Assembly: GCF_000735345.1 (NCBI RefSeq)
Contig: NZ_JMPJ01000037.1
Coordinates: forward strand, 1-64,000
Direction of reading: 5' to 3'
Length of the DNA stretch: 64,000 bases
Source: Ewingella americana ATCC 33852
GTDB taxonomy: Bacteria; Pseudomonadota; Gammaproteobacteria; Enterobacterales; Enterobacteriaceae
In this document: in pieces, positions 50,441-60,230 of the stretch
How the letters are laid out: the number at the start of each line of letters is the position of its first letter
Numbering within the stretch: the first letter of the stretch is position 1
Notes under the pieces: model-generated
Databases searched by the model: none
Told to the model about the DNA's origin: nothing
Seen by the model: only the letters and a program-made list of their open reading frames with translations
Position numbers and translations under genes: made by a program

Positions 50441-51790
50441 GTGAGAACTAATAAAGTCGTTTGGAGTGAAGGTCTGTTTCTGCGGCCTCAGCTATTTCAA
50501 CAACAAGAGCGCTATCTCGAGTATTACGCGCATAAGCGGGCCGCCACCATCACGCCATTCTTCTGGGGTTTTGCCCAGTACGAAATTGATCGTGAAGCGC
50601 TCTCTTACGGGAAATTGGTGCTGCGTTCTGGCAAAGGTGTTCTGCCGGATGGCACGCCTTTTGATATTCCCGGCCACGCCGAGCTGCCAGAACCTCTGAC
50701 CATCACCCCGGACCATCTGGGCAAGCTTATCTATCTGGCGGTGCCATTGCGTCTGGATAACAGTGATGAAACCATTTTCGACGAATTCGATATGAGTTCG
50801 CTGGCGCGCTTTTACGCCTTCGAGACCGAACTTAGCGACACCAACGCCATTCGTCAGGGACCAAAACCGGTGCAGCTATCCAGACTGCGCCTCAAATTGG
50901 TGTCTGAAAGCGAAATGACGGAATCCTGGATTGGTCTGCCTTTAGCCAAGGTTCGCGCGATCCAGCCAGACGGCAGCGTGCTGCTGCATATGGAGGATTA
51001 CATTCCTCCGGTCACCAGCTACGCCGCGAGTTCATTGCTGTCAGAGTGGCTGACCCACCTCAATGGCTTGGTGAAAATGCGCGCGGACATGCTGGCAAAA
51101 CGCTTGTCCAACAGCGATGGCAAAGCCAGCGCCAGTGCCGAGATCGTGGATTATCTGCTGCTGCAAATCTTCAACAAATATGAGCCGATCCTCGACCACC
51201 TGCGCAATATCCCGGAGTTGCCGCCAATCATGCTCTATCAGGAGCTGGCAAAGTTCGCCGGGGAATTATCGACTTTCATTCGCACCAAGACGCGCCGTCC
51301 GCGTCCTGCGCCGGGCTATGACCACAGTAAATTGTACCCGTCGATTCGCCCGCTGGTGGACGACGTGCATGAGCTGCTCAATCAGATTCTGGTGCGGGCA
51401 GGGCAGATGATCCCACTGGTACCGAAGGGCAGCGGCGTATGGTCAGCCTCCGTGCTGCCCAATGAACTGCGCTCCTTCTCCAATCTGGTGCTGGCGGTTC
51501 ACGCCCAGTTACCTATGGACGTGTTACAGCATCAATTCTCCTTGCAGACCAAAATCAGTGCGCCACAGCAGCTGCACGAGCTGGTGCGTTCACACCTGCC
51601 GGGTCTTGAGTTACAGCGCCTGCCGGTGCCACCGCGCCAAATCCCTTACAGCGCCGGATATGTTTACTTCGAGTTGATGAAAAGTGGGCCTTTCTGGGAG
51701 AAGGTTTCCAATGCCGGAGCCATTGCTATGCACGTGGCAGGCGACTTCCCAGCATTGAAAATGGAGCTTTGGGGGATTAGAGACTCATGA
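50441..51790 (+). CDS. tssK: T6SS baseplate protein TssK
   Basis: This 449-residue TssK starts from GTG, with the family opening KVVWSEGLFLRPQLFQQQERYLE (KVVWSEGLFLRPQ, QQQERYLE). LPIMLYQELAKFAGELSTF-like helices and the C-terminal PYSAGYVYFEL complete it. It links the baseplate to the TssL/TssM membrane complex. The stop overlaps tssL by 4 bases (ATGA). Confidence 0.96.
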   Translation: MRTNKVVWSEGLFLRPQLFQQQERYLEYYAHKRAATITPFFWGFAQYEIDREALSYGKLVLRSGKGVLPDGTPFDIPGHAELPEPLTITPDHLGKLIYLAVPLRLDNSDETIFDEFDMSSLARFYAFETELSDTNAIRQGPKPVQLSRLRLKLVSESEMTESWIGLPLAKVRAIQPDGSVLLHMEDYIPPVTSYAASSLLSEWLTHLNGLVKMRADMLAKRLSNSDGKASASAEIVDYLLLQIFNKYEPILDHLRNIPELPPIMLYQELAKFAGELSTFIRTKTRRPRPAPGYDHSKLYPSIRPLVDDVHELLNQILVRAGQMIPLVPKGSGVWSASVLPNELRSFSNLVLAVHAQLPMDVLQHQFSLQTKISAPQQLHELVRSHLPGLELQRLPVPPRQIPYSAGYVYFELMKSGPFWEKVSNAGAIAMHVAGDFPALKMELWGIRDS

Positions 51791-53178
51791 GTGATAAAGA
51801 GCCACTGAATGGGCAGATGCCTATCCCACCCTTTGACGACAGCGCCGAAATGGACGCCAATCCGCAGGCGCTCGGCCACTTCCTGCTGGATGAGCAAAGC
51901 AGTTACACCGCAGAAGAAGAGGCGGCATTAGGTCATACGGCTTATGACGATCAACCTGCGTCATCGTCGATTTTCCAGCCCTATGACACCGCCCTGCTGC
52001 GTGGCGAAAGCGTGCAACAGCGCGTCGCCAAGGCACTGGCATCGCCGATCCCCTTGCTGGAGGCGGCGCAGCCGCTGTTGCGCGCACTCAGCGAGATGCC
52101 TGAAAAGGTTACTGATGCCTCTCAGGTGCAGATCCTCAAGGACTGCCTGAAAAATGAGATAACCCTGTTTAACGTGGTGTGCGACGAGGCGGATATCTCA
52201 TGGAAGAAAATGGCTATCGTCCGCTACTGCCTGTGTACCGCGCTAGATGAAGCCGCGCACTCTATGGCGTGGGGCGTGAAGTCGGGCTGGTCGCAAAGCA
52301 ACTTGCTCAACCACTTCGAAGGCGATAACGACGGCGGGAACAAGTTCTTCCTGCTGGTTGGGCGTCTGTCGATGAGCGCGCACGAATACGCCGATTGCTT
52401 AGAGGTGCTGCTGCGCATTCTGGGGCTGGGCTTTGAAGGCCGCTACAGCATTATCGAAGATGGCGATCGGCAGCTCACCAAGATCCGTCAGGGGCTGCTC
52501 ACCCTGCTGCAAAGCACCAAAGACCAAGTTCCGGCGGCCCTCTCTCCTAACGGTTTAGTTACCCGTGAAGTGCGCAAGCGCCGGGGGATTTTCGTGCCGG
52601 TTCGCGTTTCGATGCTGGTGTGCGGGGTGCTTATCGCGTCGACCTTTATCGGCAGCAAATATTTCCTGTCCGTCCCCGAGAGCGACCTGCTGAAGAGGCT
52701 GGGAGCCTTGCAACGCATGGTTGTCGTTACGCCAGCGCCGGTGGCCGCACCTAAATTGCGACTGGCCGTTTTGTTGAAAAACGAAATCGCCCAACAGCTG
52801 GTGAGTGTCGATGAAACCAGTAGCAGCAGTCAGGTTATTTTCAAAGGCGACGCCATGTTCATGGTGGGTTCAGATCAGGTTAGGCCAGAGATGTTCAACA
52901 TTATCGACCGCGTTGCGCAGGAAATTCGCCGCGTAAACGGCTCGGTGGTGGTGGTTGGACATACCGACGCCACGCCAATCCATAAGCCTGAATTCCCCAA
53001 TAATCAGGTGCTCTCTGAGAAACGCGCCGCCACCGTGGCGAGCTTCATGACTAAAGCCGGTATCCCGCAAGACAAGATCCGTTTTGAAGGGAAAGGGGAC
53101 ACTCAGCCGGTGAGTAACAACGCTGATGCCGCGGGACGTTCACAGAACCGTCGCGTAGAAATGTTTGTAACATATTGA
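51787..53178 (+). CDS. tssL: T6SS inner-membrane protein TssL with OmpA-like peptidoglycan-binding domain
   Basis: This 463-residue TssL has a DotU cytoplasmic domain (VVCDEADISWKKMAIVRYCLCTALDEA, here ALDEAAHSMAWG), LGFEGRYSIIEDGDRQL, one membrane helix (about 270-292) and a C-terminal OmpA domain of about 130 residues (VVVGHTDATPIHKPEFPNNQ, then RSQNRRVEMFVTY). It belongs to the long, wall-binding TssL class. With TssM and TssJ it forms the envelope channel. TagL on the opposite arm adds a second wall anchor. Confidence 0.94.
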   Translation: MSDKEPLNGQMPIPPFDDSAEMDANPQALGHFLLDEQSSYTAEEEAALGHTAYDDQPASSSIFQPYDTALLRGESVQQRVAKALASPIPLLEAAQPLLRALSEMPEKVTDASQVQILKDCLKNEITLFNVVCDEADISWKKMAIVRYCLCTALDEAAHSMAWGVKSGWSQSNLLNHFEGDNDGGNKFFLLVGRLSMSAHEYADCLEVLLRILGLGFEGRYSIIEDGDRQLTKIRQGLLTLLQSTKDQVPAALSPNGLVTREVRKRRGIFVPVRVSMLVCGVLIASTFIGSKYFLSVPESDLLKRLGALQRMVVVTPAPVAAPKLRLAVLLKNEIAQQLVSVDETSSSSQVIFKGDAMFMVGSDQVRPEMFNIIDRVAQEIRRVNGSVVVVGHTDATPIHKPEFPNNQVLSEKRAATVASFMTKAGIPQDKIRFEGKGDTQPVSNNADAAGRSQNRRVEMFVTY

Positions 53179-53186
53179 GATATATT

Positions 53187-56100
53187 ATGTTTTTATTAAA
53201 CCGATTGTTCTCTGGTTGGGCAATGAAGCGGATGTGGCTGATCTGCAGCTTCCTGCTGTTGGGTGCTGCTATCTGGTACTTGGGACCCTTCTTCGGATTT
53301 GGCGAGGTGCGCCCGCTGGAAGGCTTCGAGCCGAGAATTGTTTTCTTATTTCTGACGCTGATTATTTTCTTAGCGATTTGGTTTGGCGTGCCGGGCTTTA
53401 TTATTCTGGCCATGATTGCCTGCGCCAGCGTGTGGGTGTTCACTCCTTTCATCTTAATTGGAGAAAAATACCCGCTGGCCTCGGCACAGCATCGGCTGAT
53501 TGCCATCGCTATCATCGCCTTTATCACCTTGCTGTACGGGGTGGTGTATCTGGTGCGCGCGTTAGCCATCAATCCTGCGCTGCTGGATAACTTTCTCTTC
53601 ACCCGCAAAGCCAAGCCGGTAGAGGATGTCGACCTGTCGGAAATTAATGCCACCATTCGCGATGGCATGAAGTACGTGCGCCGTATCTACAGCGGCCTGC
53701 CGGTCTGGAAACGCTTCTTTATCTCCAGCCGGTGGCGCAGCGAACTGCCGTGGTTCATGGTGTTGGGCACCCGGCATTCAGGCAAAACCTCGCTGCTCCT
53801 CTCGTCGGGCCAGGATTTCCCTCTTCCCGAGCAGCTAAATCGCGTGGGCAAAGACAACTCGCCTACCCAACATTGTGAATGCTTGTTCTCCAATGACGCG
53901 CTGTTTTTGGACACCGCGGGCAAATACCTTGATAAGCCGAAAGAGAGCCAGCTTGAGTGGAATGGCATCTTAAAGGCTTTGAAAAAATATCGCCCGGTCA
54001 ACGCGGTGAACGGCGTGATTGTCGCGATTTCGGTTACCGAGCTGCTGGGCAAAAGTCAGGCTGAATTACTCAATCTGGCCGCCACGCTGCGCAGCCGTCT
54101 GGATGATGTACGCAGCACGCTGGGCGTGAGATTCCCGGTTTATGTGATGATCAACAAATTGGACCAACTGTCCGGTTTCGATGAGTATTTCCGCAACCTG
54201 ACTGCGGAAGACCGCGAGCAGGTGTGGGGCGTGACTTTCCCTTATAGCGAGGAAAAAGTCAGCGTGGATATGGCGCTTGAGCAGCGCATTCGCCATGAGT
54301 TAGGGCTGCTCGAAAACCGCATCAGAAATAACATCCCGGTGCGCATGCAGGAGGAGTATTCCGCGGCCGATCGCAAAGGCATGTATGCGCTGCCGCAGGA
54401 TTTCAGAATGCTCTCTCAGCGGGTGACGGAAGTCTTACAGAACATCTTCTTCGCCTCGCGTTTTGATGAAACCAAGTTTCATACCACGCTGCGCGGCATC
54501 TATTTCGTCAGTAGCTGCCAGCCTGCAAACATTGAGCTGCTCAATAACAACACGCTTATCCAGAAATGGCGCAATGTGACCAGCTATAAGAACCCGACTT
54601 CGCCGGCTTCCGTGACCAAAAGAAGCAGCAAAGAGGGGCCGCTGGTGGGCGCGATGGCCTATGGCAAGCAGTTTTTCCTCAAGCAGCTGTTCCGCGATGT
54701 GATCACTAAAGATGGCGACTTGGTCAGCTACAACCTCAAGGTGCAATCGAAATATCGCTTCCAGAATCTGCTGGGCCACGCGGCCTGCATCGGCGCGGCG
54801 GTATGGCTGGTATGGGCGTTCTTGGTCAGCTTCCAGAATAACGACGGCTATTTGCAGGTGATCAAAACCAAGCTGGGCACGCTGGAAAACACCGCCAGCA
54901 GCTATGCAAAAACGGCTGACGAGAACGTCTTACCGACGCTTCTCAGCGCCACGCAGCTGCTGCCTGAATATGGCCCGCTGGATGTTAATAGCCCGGATCT
55001 CGAGTGGCGTTATGGCTTGTACACCGGTAGCGCCGTCGCCCACGGCGCGGGCAACTTATATGACTTCTTCCTGCAACGTTATCTGTTCCCGATAATCGAG
55101 CGTGAAGCCAAAACTTCCTTAAGCAATGCTGTTTATGCCGCTGATTCAAAGGCCATTTATGAGAGCCTAAAACTCTACTTAATGCTCACTGGCGAGGGTA
55201 AATTCGACCAGCATTATGTGGTGGAAGAAGTGACTAAAAATTGGCAGGAAAGCGGGAAAATCGATCCTTATGAAGAGAAAGGTATCTTCATTAAGCATCT
55301 GAATATGCTGTTCACCGAGGAGAAGTGGCAAGAATATGGCCATGCGCCCGACGCGGCGCTGATCAAGCAGGCTCGAGGCATTCTGGCGGAGAAAACCACC
55401 ACCGCCAGACTGTGGGAACGTGTTCAAGCCGATTTGCAGGATCAAGCGCCCGCCAACATTACGCTGCGCAAAATCGTCGGCGAGAACGCGACGCAGATTT
55501 TCACGCTGTCGGACAATGAATTGCTGCTCAAGGGGATACCGGGGTTGTACACCTACGCCGGTTATCATCAGGTGATTAAAAAAAAGCTGACACCTCTGCT
55601 GTTTGAACTGCAATTGGAGGATCGCTGGGTGATGGGGCGTTCATCGACCCCGGCCGCTGATCCTTTAACGCTACAACTTGATGTGCTGTCGGTATATTTG
55701 AACGAATACACCCTTTACTGGAAGCGCGTTCTCTCCAGTGTGCGCCTGATTCCTGTTGATGCTAACAGTGGAGAGAATTCGCAAGGATTGTCTGTCGATA
55801 TCATTTTACTGAGAACGCTGGTGTCAGAGAGCTCGCCTTTGCTCAATCTGGCGAGATACGCGGTAAAACAGACCACGCTGGTGGATAAGCAAAAAGAGAA
55901 GCCGCTGCTGGATGATCTTAATCTCCGCAGTAACACCTATTTAATCAATCAGGCGCAGAAAGTGCAGGAGAGATATGCCTTTCGCGAGAACCGCCGGATC
56001 CAGGAGCTGGTAGACAACCGCTTTGACGGCCTGCGTAATTTTGTCAACGGCGATTCACGAGACAGCGGTAGCGGCAACAATATATCGATGCTTCAGGGCT

Positions 56101-57008
56101 CGCCCATGACTCAGATGATGGGGGCTTTGAATGACCAATATACGCGTTTAGTGGTATTAAACAGCGCCTTTGACAATGGTGATATTCCACCGGTGTCCAA
56201 TGACGGCATGCGTATTTTGGCTGCTTCACAAACTTGGCCAGATCCTTTTAAGAATATTATTGCGCCTTTATTAAAGGGTTCCTCGTCTAAGTTAGAAAAT
56301 AAGGTTATTGCCCAGACCTCTAAAGCTATAGAAATGAGCGTGGGGGATGTATGCCGTAATAACTTTCAGGGGCGCTACCCTTTTGCGGACAGCGACCGCA
56401 TGGCTAGCCTGAGTGATGTGGAACGTTTCTTTGGCACCGGGGGAACCGTGGATAATTACTTCAAAAAGAACCTTGAAAGCAAAGTGAATACGGAATCCTC
56501 ACCATGGCGCTATAAAGGCAGTGAAAGTGGTGAAGGCTTAAGATTTTTCGAAAAAGTCGCGGCGATCAGAGAAGCCTTATTTGACAGCAATGACGGCAGA
56601 AAGGTGGCATTAGAATTTTCTGCCTCCGTGCGCTATTTACCGCCGTCGATTACCCAGCTGATTATGAATTTTGATGGTGACGCGATGCGTTATTCCCATG
56701 GGCCGGTGACGCCATCCTTCTTTAAGTGGCCGGGCACGCGGCAGGGAACGCTGGTCAGCCTGACCGCCCAGCGCCAGCAGGCCTCAGCGCTGCCGAACAT
56801 TATTTTGCGCGGCCCGTGGGCGCTGCTCAAATGGGCGGAAAGCGCCGACAATGTCAAGCAAGAGAACAATGGAAAACAGATCCTGACCTATTACATGGGA
56901 AATGACCGGGTAGAAATTGAAGTCTCAGGGTTGATGCACGGCAATAAAAATATCAGTGACCTCTTGCGTGATTTTCAATGCCCAAGCGCGGGCAGCATGA
57001 GGATCTAA
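53187..57008 (+). CDS. tssM: T6SS inner-membrane protein TssM (IcmF)
   Basis: The ATG at 53187 is 8 bases after the tssL stop; an in-frame TTG at 53175 overlaps tssL. The 1273-residue protein has N-terminal helices, a cytoplasmic NTPase domain with Walker A GTRHSGKT (194-201) and FLDTAGKYLDKP, a third helix near residue 540 (IGAAVWLVWAFLVSF), and a large periplasmic domain. It is the core of the TssJLM envelope channel. Confidence 0.95.
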   Translation: MFLLNRLFSGWAMKRMWLICSFLLLGAAIWYLGPFFGFGEVRPLEGFEPRIVFLFLTLIIFLAIWFGVPGFIILAMIACASVWVFTPFILIGEKYPLASAQHRLIAIAIIAFITLLYGVVYLVRALAINPALLDNFLFTRKAKPVEDVDLSEINATIRDGMKYVRRIYSGLPVWKRFFISSRWRSELPWFMVLGTRHSGKTSLLLSSGQDFPLPEQLNRVGKDNSPTQHCECLFSNDALFLDTAGKYLDKPKESQLEWNGILKALKKYRPVNAVNGVIVAISVTELLGKSQAELLNLAATLRSRLDDVRSTLGVRFPVYVMINKLDQLSGFDEYFRNLTAEDREQVWGVTFPYSEEKVSVDMALEQRIRHELGLLENRIRNNIPVRMQEEYSAADRKGMYALPQDFRMLSQRVTEVLQNIFFASRFDETKFHTTLRGIYFVSSCQPANIELLNNNTLIQKWRNVTSYKNPTSPASVTKRSSKEGPLVGAMAYGKQFFLKQLFRDVITKDGDLVSYNLKVQSKYRFQNLLGHAACIGAAVWLVWAFLVSFQNNDGYLQVIKTKLGTLENTASSYAKTADENVLPTLLSATQLLPEYGPLDVNSPDLEWRYGLYTGSAVAHGAGNLYDFFLQRYLFPIIEREAKTSLSNAVYAADSKAIYESLKLYLMLTGEGKFDQHYVVEEVTKNWQESGKIDPYEEKGIFIKHLNMLFTEEKWQEYGHAPDAALIKQARGILAEKTTTARLWERVQADLQDQAPANITLRKIVGENATQIFTLSDNELLLKGIPGLYTYAGYHQVIKKKLTPLLFELQLEDRWVMGRSSTPAADPLTLQLDVLSVYLNEYTLYWKRVLSSVRLIPVDANSGENSQGLSVDIILLRTLVSESSPLLNLARYAVKQTTLVDKQKEKPLLDDLNLRSNTYLINQAQKVQERYAFRENRRIQELVDNRFDGLRNFVNGDSRDSGSGNNISMLQGSPMTQMMGALNDQYTRLVVLNSAFDNGDIPPVSNDGMRILAASQTWPDPFKNIIAPLLKGSSSKLENKVIAQTSKAIEMSVGDVCRNNFQGRYPFADSDRMASLSDVERFFGTGGTVDNYFKKNLESKVNTESSPWRYKGSESGEGLRFFEKVAAIREALFDSNDGRKVALEFSASVRYLPPSITQLIMNFDGDAMRYSHGPVTPSFFKWPGTRQGTLVSLTAQRQQASALPNIILRGPWALLKWAESADNVKQENNGKQILTYYMGNDRVEIEVSGLMHGNKNISDLLRDFQCPSAGSMRI

Positions 57009-57181
57009 TAGGGCGAACGCCAAAGAGGTATATCAAGGATAGACGCGTTTGTAGCAATAAATTTATCGCGCCTGAGGGAAAGTGGCACGGAAATAATGGG
57101 CATTATCCAGTTGTGATAATCAACATCAAATTAAAAGTGTAGTTAGCACTTTTCTATTTTAACCAAACATTAGGGAGTACT

Positions 57182-59845
57182 ATGTCAAGGACAATAAAAT
57201 TGAGCAGCCCGGCTATGCCCTATTTATTGGGTGAGCCGGCGCTAGTACTTTCGAGGTTGGAGGGCGAAGAAGCCTTCTCGACACTATATTCCTATACCAT
57301 CACGGCCAAAACGCCGGCGAATCCTGCTATTCCATGGCAAGCTGCTTCTAATGTCGATCTCAAAGCCTTAATCGGTAAAGAGATGACCATTGAAATGGAA
57401 TTAGACGGCAATGGCCTGAGCGACATTATTGGTGTCGGTAAGGGAACGCGCGAGATTTCCGGTCTGGTCGAAAAAGCCAGATATATCGGCCGCGATGCTA
57501 ATCAGGCGATGTTTGAGATTGTGCTCAGACCTTGGTTCTATCTGACTAATTTAACCTCTGACTTCAAGATATTTCAGAACAAAAATGTGGTCGATATTAT
57601 CGATGAAGTGCTGGCCGACTATAACTTCCCGTTCGAAAAACGGCTGGCAAGCTCCTATCCCTCGCTCGAGTTTCAGGTGCAGTACGGCGAGACTGACTTC
57701 AACTTTCTCCAGCGTTTAATGGAAGAGTGGGGCATCTACTGGTTCTTTGAGCACGATGACCACAAGCAAAAACTGATCTTGGTGGACCACGTGGGCGCCC
57801 ATAAACGCTATTTCAGCGAAGCCTACCACACCATTGAATACCTCTCCGATGAGCCAAAAGCGGGCGAAGAGTACATCAGCCAGTTCCAGACGCAGGAAAC
57901 CCTGACCACCGGGCGTTGGGTCTACAACGATTATGACTTCACCAAGTCCCGTGCAGATATTTTGAGCATGGACAGCAAGCCGCGCAAAACCAGCTTCAAC
58001 GATCTCGAGATCTACCACTGGCCGGGGGATTACGACCAGCCGGATATCGGTGAGCATCTTGCTCGCGTGCGCATAGAGGAGCGCGGCGCGCTGGGCTCTC
58101 GCGCCACCGGCTCAGGTGAAGTGCGCGGTATTGTCTGCGGGGCAAACTTTGTTTTGCAGGGCTTCCCGGTGGACAAATCCAACCGCGAATACATGGTGAT
58201 TTCCAGCCGCCTGTCGGTGTCAGAAGTCGCACAGCTGACCAATGGCGACGAGTTCCGCTACCAAACCAGCTTCTTGGTTCAGCCCACCACCAAAATCTAC
58301 CGCCACCCACAACTGACCGTTAAGCCGAAAACCAGCGGCCCGCAGAACGCCATCGTGGTCGGCCCTGCGGGGGAAGAGGTGTGGACCGACGAATATGGCC
58401 GGGTCAAAGTGCGCTTTGTCTGGGACCGTTACGGCCAAAATACCGAGTCAGACTCATGCTGGCTGCGCGTCAGTCAGGCTTGGGCGGGCAACAGTTTTGG
58501 CGGCATCTACATTCCGCGTATCGGTCAGGAAGTGCTGGTCGACTGCATCAATGGCGACCCCGATCGGCCACTGGTTAGCGGTACTCTCTATAACAACATC
58601 ACCCGTCCACCTTGGGATTTACCGGCCAACGCCACGCAAAGTGGCCTGATCAGTCGCACCATCGGCGGCGGTCAGAGCAACTACAACGGCGTGCGTTTCG
58701 AAGACAAGTCGGGCGAAGAGCAGTATTGGGAACAGGCCGAACGCGATATGTCGCGCCTGACCAAAAACGATGAAAAACAGGTGATTGGAGCCAATGCTGA
58801 CCTGAGCGTGGGCAAAAACCGCACGGTGATTGTCGGCGCTAACCAAGACTCCACGGTGCTCGGCGCGGCGACGCAGTCTATCGCGGAAACCTCGGACATT
58901 CAGGTTGGCGCAAACCGAACCGTAGTAGTCGGCGCGGACCATAACCTCAGCGTTGCCTGCGCGCAATCGAGCATTATCGGTGCCGCCAACTCTACCGTGG
59001 TGGGGGCGCTGAACTCACTGGTGGTCGGTGCGGCCAACACCACCACCGTGGGCGCGGCTAACTCGCTGGTGGTCGGCGCGGCGAACTCTACTCAGGTCGG
59101 GGCGGCGAATATGCTGCTGGTCGGCGGCGCTAATCAAACGCAGGTGGGAGGCATTAACCAGACGATGGTTGGCGGCCTGAACTCGACTCTTGTAGGCGGA
59201 GCCAACCTGACGACCGTCGGCGGCTACGATTCACTGTTGGTCGGCGGCGCTCACCAGATGATGGCCGGTGGCGCGGCCACTTTCCAAGCTGGCGGCATCA
59301 TGTCGATAGGGGCGGGTGGCGAGCTGATCATCAGTGCCAGCACCATTAAAATTATTGGTAAAAGCCAGGTGATCATTGAAGGCGGGCAAGTGTTGCTCAA
59401 CCCAGGTTGCGGCGGTGGAGGCGGCGGGGCGGGTTCTGCTCTCGCCTTCGGCGGTGCCGTGGTTGCCGGAACCGGCGCGGCCTTACTGGCGCTTAAAGGT
59501 CTGGCCAAGATTGCACCGCTGGCGGGAGGCATGGCCTTGCCGTTGCCTCTACCGACCTTGCCGCTGGTGGTGATACCGCCGCCGGACCCATCAGGCAATC
59601 CAGACCCGACGCCGACCCCGACGGATACGCCAACACCGACGGATACGCCGACCCCGACGGATACGCCAACACCGACGGATACACCGACGCCGACGGATAC
59701 GCCGACCCGACGGACTACGCCGACCCCGACGGACTACGCCGACCCCGACGGATACGCCGACCCCGACGGACACGCCGACCCCGACGGACACGCCGACCCC
59801 GACGGATACGCCGACCCCGACGGATACGCCGACCCCGACGGATGA
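57182..59845 (+). CDS. vgrG: T6SS spike protein VgrG (TssI) with hydrophobic and Thr-Pro repeat C-terminal extension
   Basis: This 887-residue spike has gp27/gp5-like domains: LSRLEGEEAFSTLYSYTIT, FNFLQRLMEEWGIYWFF, DEYGRVKVRFVWDRYGQN, and RIGQEVLVDCINGDPDRPLV. About 25 turns of a VGAAN/VGGAN beta-helix needle follow (roughly 540-725). Then come a glycine run, a hydrophobic segment (AFGGAVVAGTGAALLALKGL), a proline-rich stretch and a TPTPTD repeat. After repeat 7 the frame shifts, so the tail reads DPDGYA and stops at 59845. In the original frame the tail would continue TPTPTD and end EITPEP at 59862. The ATG follows TTAGGGAG. It overlaps nothing and precedes the PAAR gene. Confidence 0.93.
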   Translation: MSRTIKLSSPAMPYLLGEPALVLSRLEGEEAFSTLYSYTITAKTPANPAIPWQAASNVDLKALIGKEMTIEMELDGNGLSDIIGVGKGTREISGLVEKARYIGRDANQAMFEIVLRPWFYLTNLTSDFKIFQNKNVVDIIDEVLADYNFPFEKRLASSYPSLEFQVQYGETDFNFLQRLMEEWGIYWFFEHDDHKQKLILVDHVGAHKRYFSEAYHTIEYLSDEPKAGEEYISQFQTQETLTTGRWVYNDYDFTKSRADILSMDSKPRKTSFNDLEIYHWPGDYDQPDIGEHLARVRIEERGALGSRATGSGEVRGIVCGANFVLQGFPVDKSNREYMVISSRLSVSEVAQLTNGDEFRYQTSFLVQPTTKIYRHPQLTVKPKTSGPQNAIVVGPAGEEVWTDEYGRVKVRFVWDRYGQNTESDSCWLRVSQAWAGNSFGGIYIPRIGQEVLVDCINGDPDRPLVSGTLYNNITRPPWDLPANATQSGLISRTIGGGQSNYNGVRFEDKSGEEQYWEQAERDMSRLTKNDEKQVIGANADLSVGKNRTVIVGANQDSTVLGAATQSIAETSDIQVGANRTVVVGADHNLSVACAQSSIIGAANSTVVGALNSLVVGAANTTTVGAANSLVVGAANSTQVGAANMLLVGGANQTQVGGINQTMVGGLNSTLVGGANLTTVGGYDSLLVGGAHQMMAGGAATFQAGGIMSIGAGGELIISASTIKIIGKSQVIIEGGQVLLNPGCGGGGGGAGSALAFGGAVVAGTGAALLALKGLAKIAPLAGGMALPLPLPTLPLVVIPPPDPSGNPDPTPTPTDTPTPTDTPTPTDTPTPTDTPTPTDTPTRRTTPTPTDYADPDGYADPDGHADPDGHADPDGYADPDGYADPDG
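59609..59843 (+). repeat. Thirteen tandem 18-base repeats encoding TPTPTD at the VgrG C-terminus
   Basis: The unit ACGCCGACCCCGACGGAT is repeated 13 times with a few changes. Units 1-5 and 8-13 are 18 bases. Unit 6 (59699-59716) has lost one C and gained one C, so it stays in frame but reads TPTRRT. Unit 7 (59717-59735) has an extra C in GGACT and is 19 bases, which shifts the frame by one. Units 8-13 are then read as DPDGYA or DPDGHA. All frames are open because the unit has no stop. Confidence 0.93.
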
Positions 59846-59964
59846 GATCACCCCAGAACCTTAATCGGGTGAAATGAAAACCGCTCACCTCCTATTGATG
59901 TAACCCATTGATAGGGGGCGAGAATACCTACCTTGAGCGGCTAAGCCGCTAAGTGAGATGAAAT

Positions 59965-60225
59965 ATGTTTCCTGCTGCAAGAATAGGCGATGCCACCACC
60001 TACGGGGCCGTGACCAGTGGTTCATCTAATGTGCTGATTAACAATATCCCTGCCGGGGTGGCGAATATGAGCAATGCTTCGTCTTCATTGACTGGCACCA
60101 CCACTGTCGTCAAAGGCTCGAGCACGGTATTTATCAACCAGCTCCCGGCGGCCCGGCAAAACGATGCGTGCGCGGACGGTGGCAATGTCACCTGCGGTTC
60201 CGGCAACGTTATAATTGGCGGTTAA
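59965..60225 (+). CDS. T6SS PAAR-repeat spike-tip protein
   Basis: This 86-residue protein has the PAAR pattern: PAARIGDATTYGAVTSGSSNVLINNIPAG, then PAARQNDACADGGNVTCGSGNVIIGG (cut here at PAARIGDAT and GSGNVIIGG). It caps the VgrG spike and coordinates zinc through His/Cys residues. It lacks an N-terminal prePAAR motif, membrane helices or a C-terminal toxin, so it is a structural tip only. A perfect hairpin (AGCGGC-TAA-GCCGCT, 59936-59950) lies just before it. Confidence 0.92.
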   Translation: MFPAARIGDATTYGAVTSGSSNVLINNIPAGVANMSNASSSLTGTTTVVKGSSTVFINQLPAARQNDACADGGNVTCGSGNVIIGG

Positions 60226-60230
60226 TCAAC

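Noticed and set aside
59609-59843. CRISPR array
   Set aside because: The tandem 18-base units are contiguous, without spacers, and code in frame with VgrG.
59591-59851. Minus-strand open frame of Val-Gly repeats
   Set aside because: It is the antisense reading of the 18-base VgrG repeat and has no start context.
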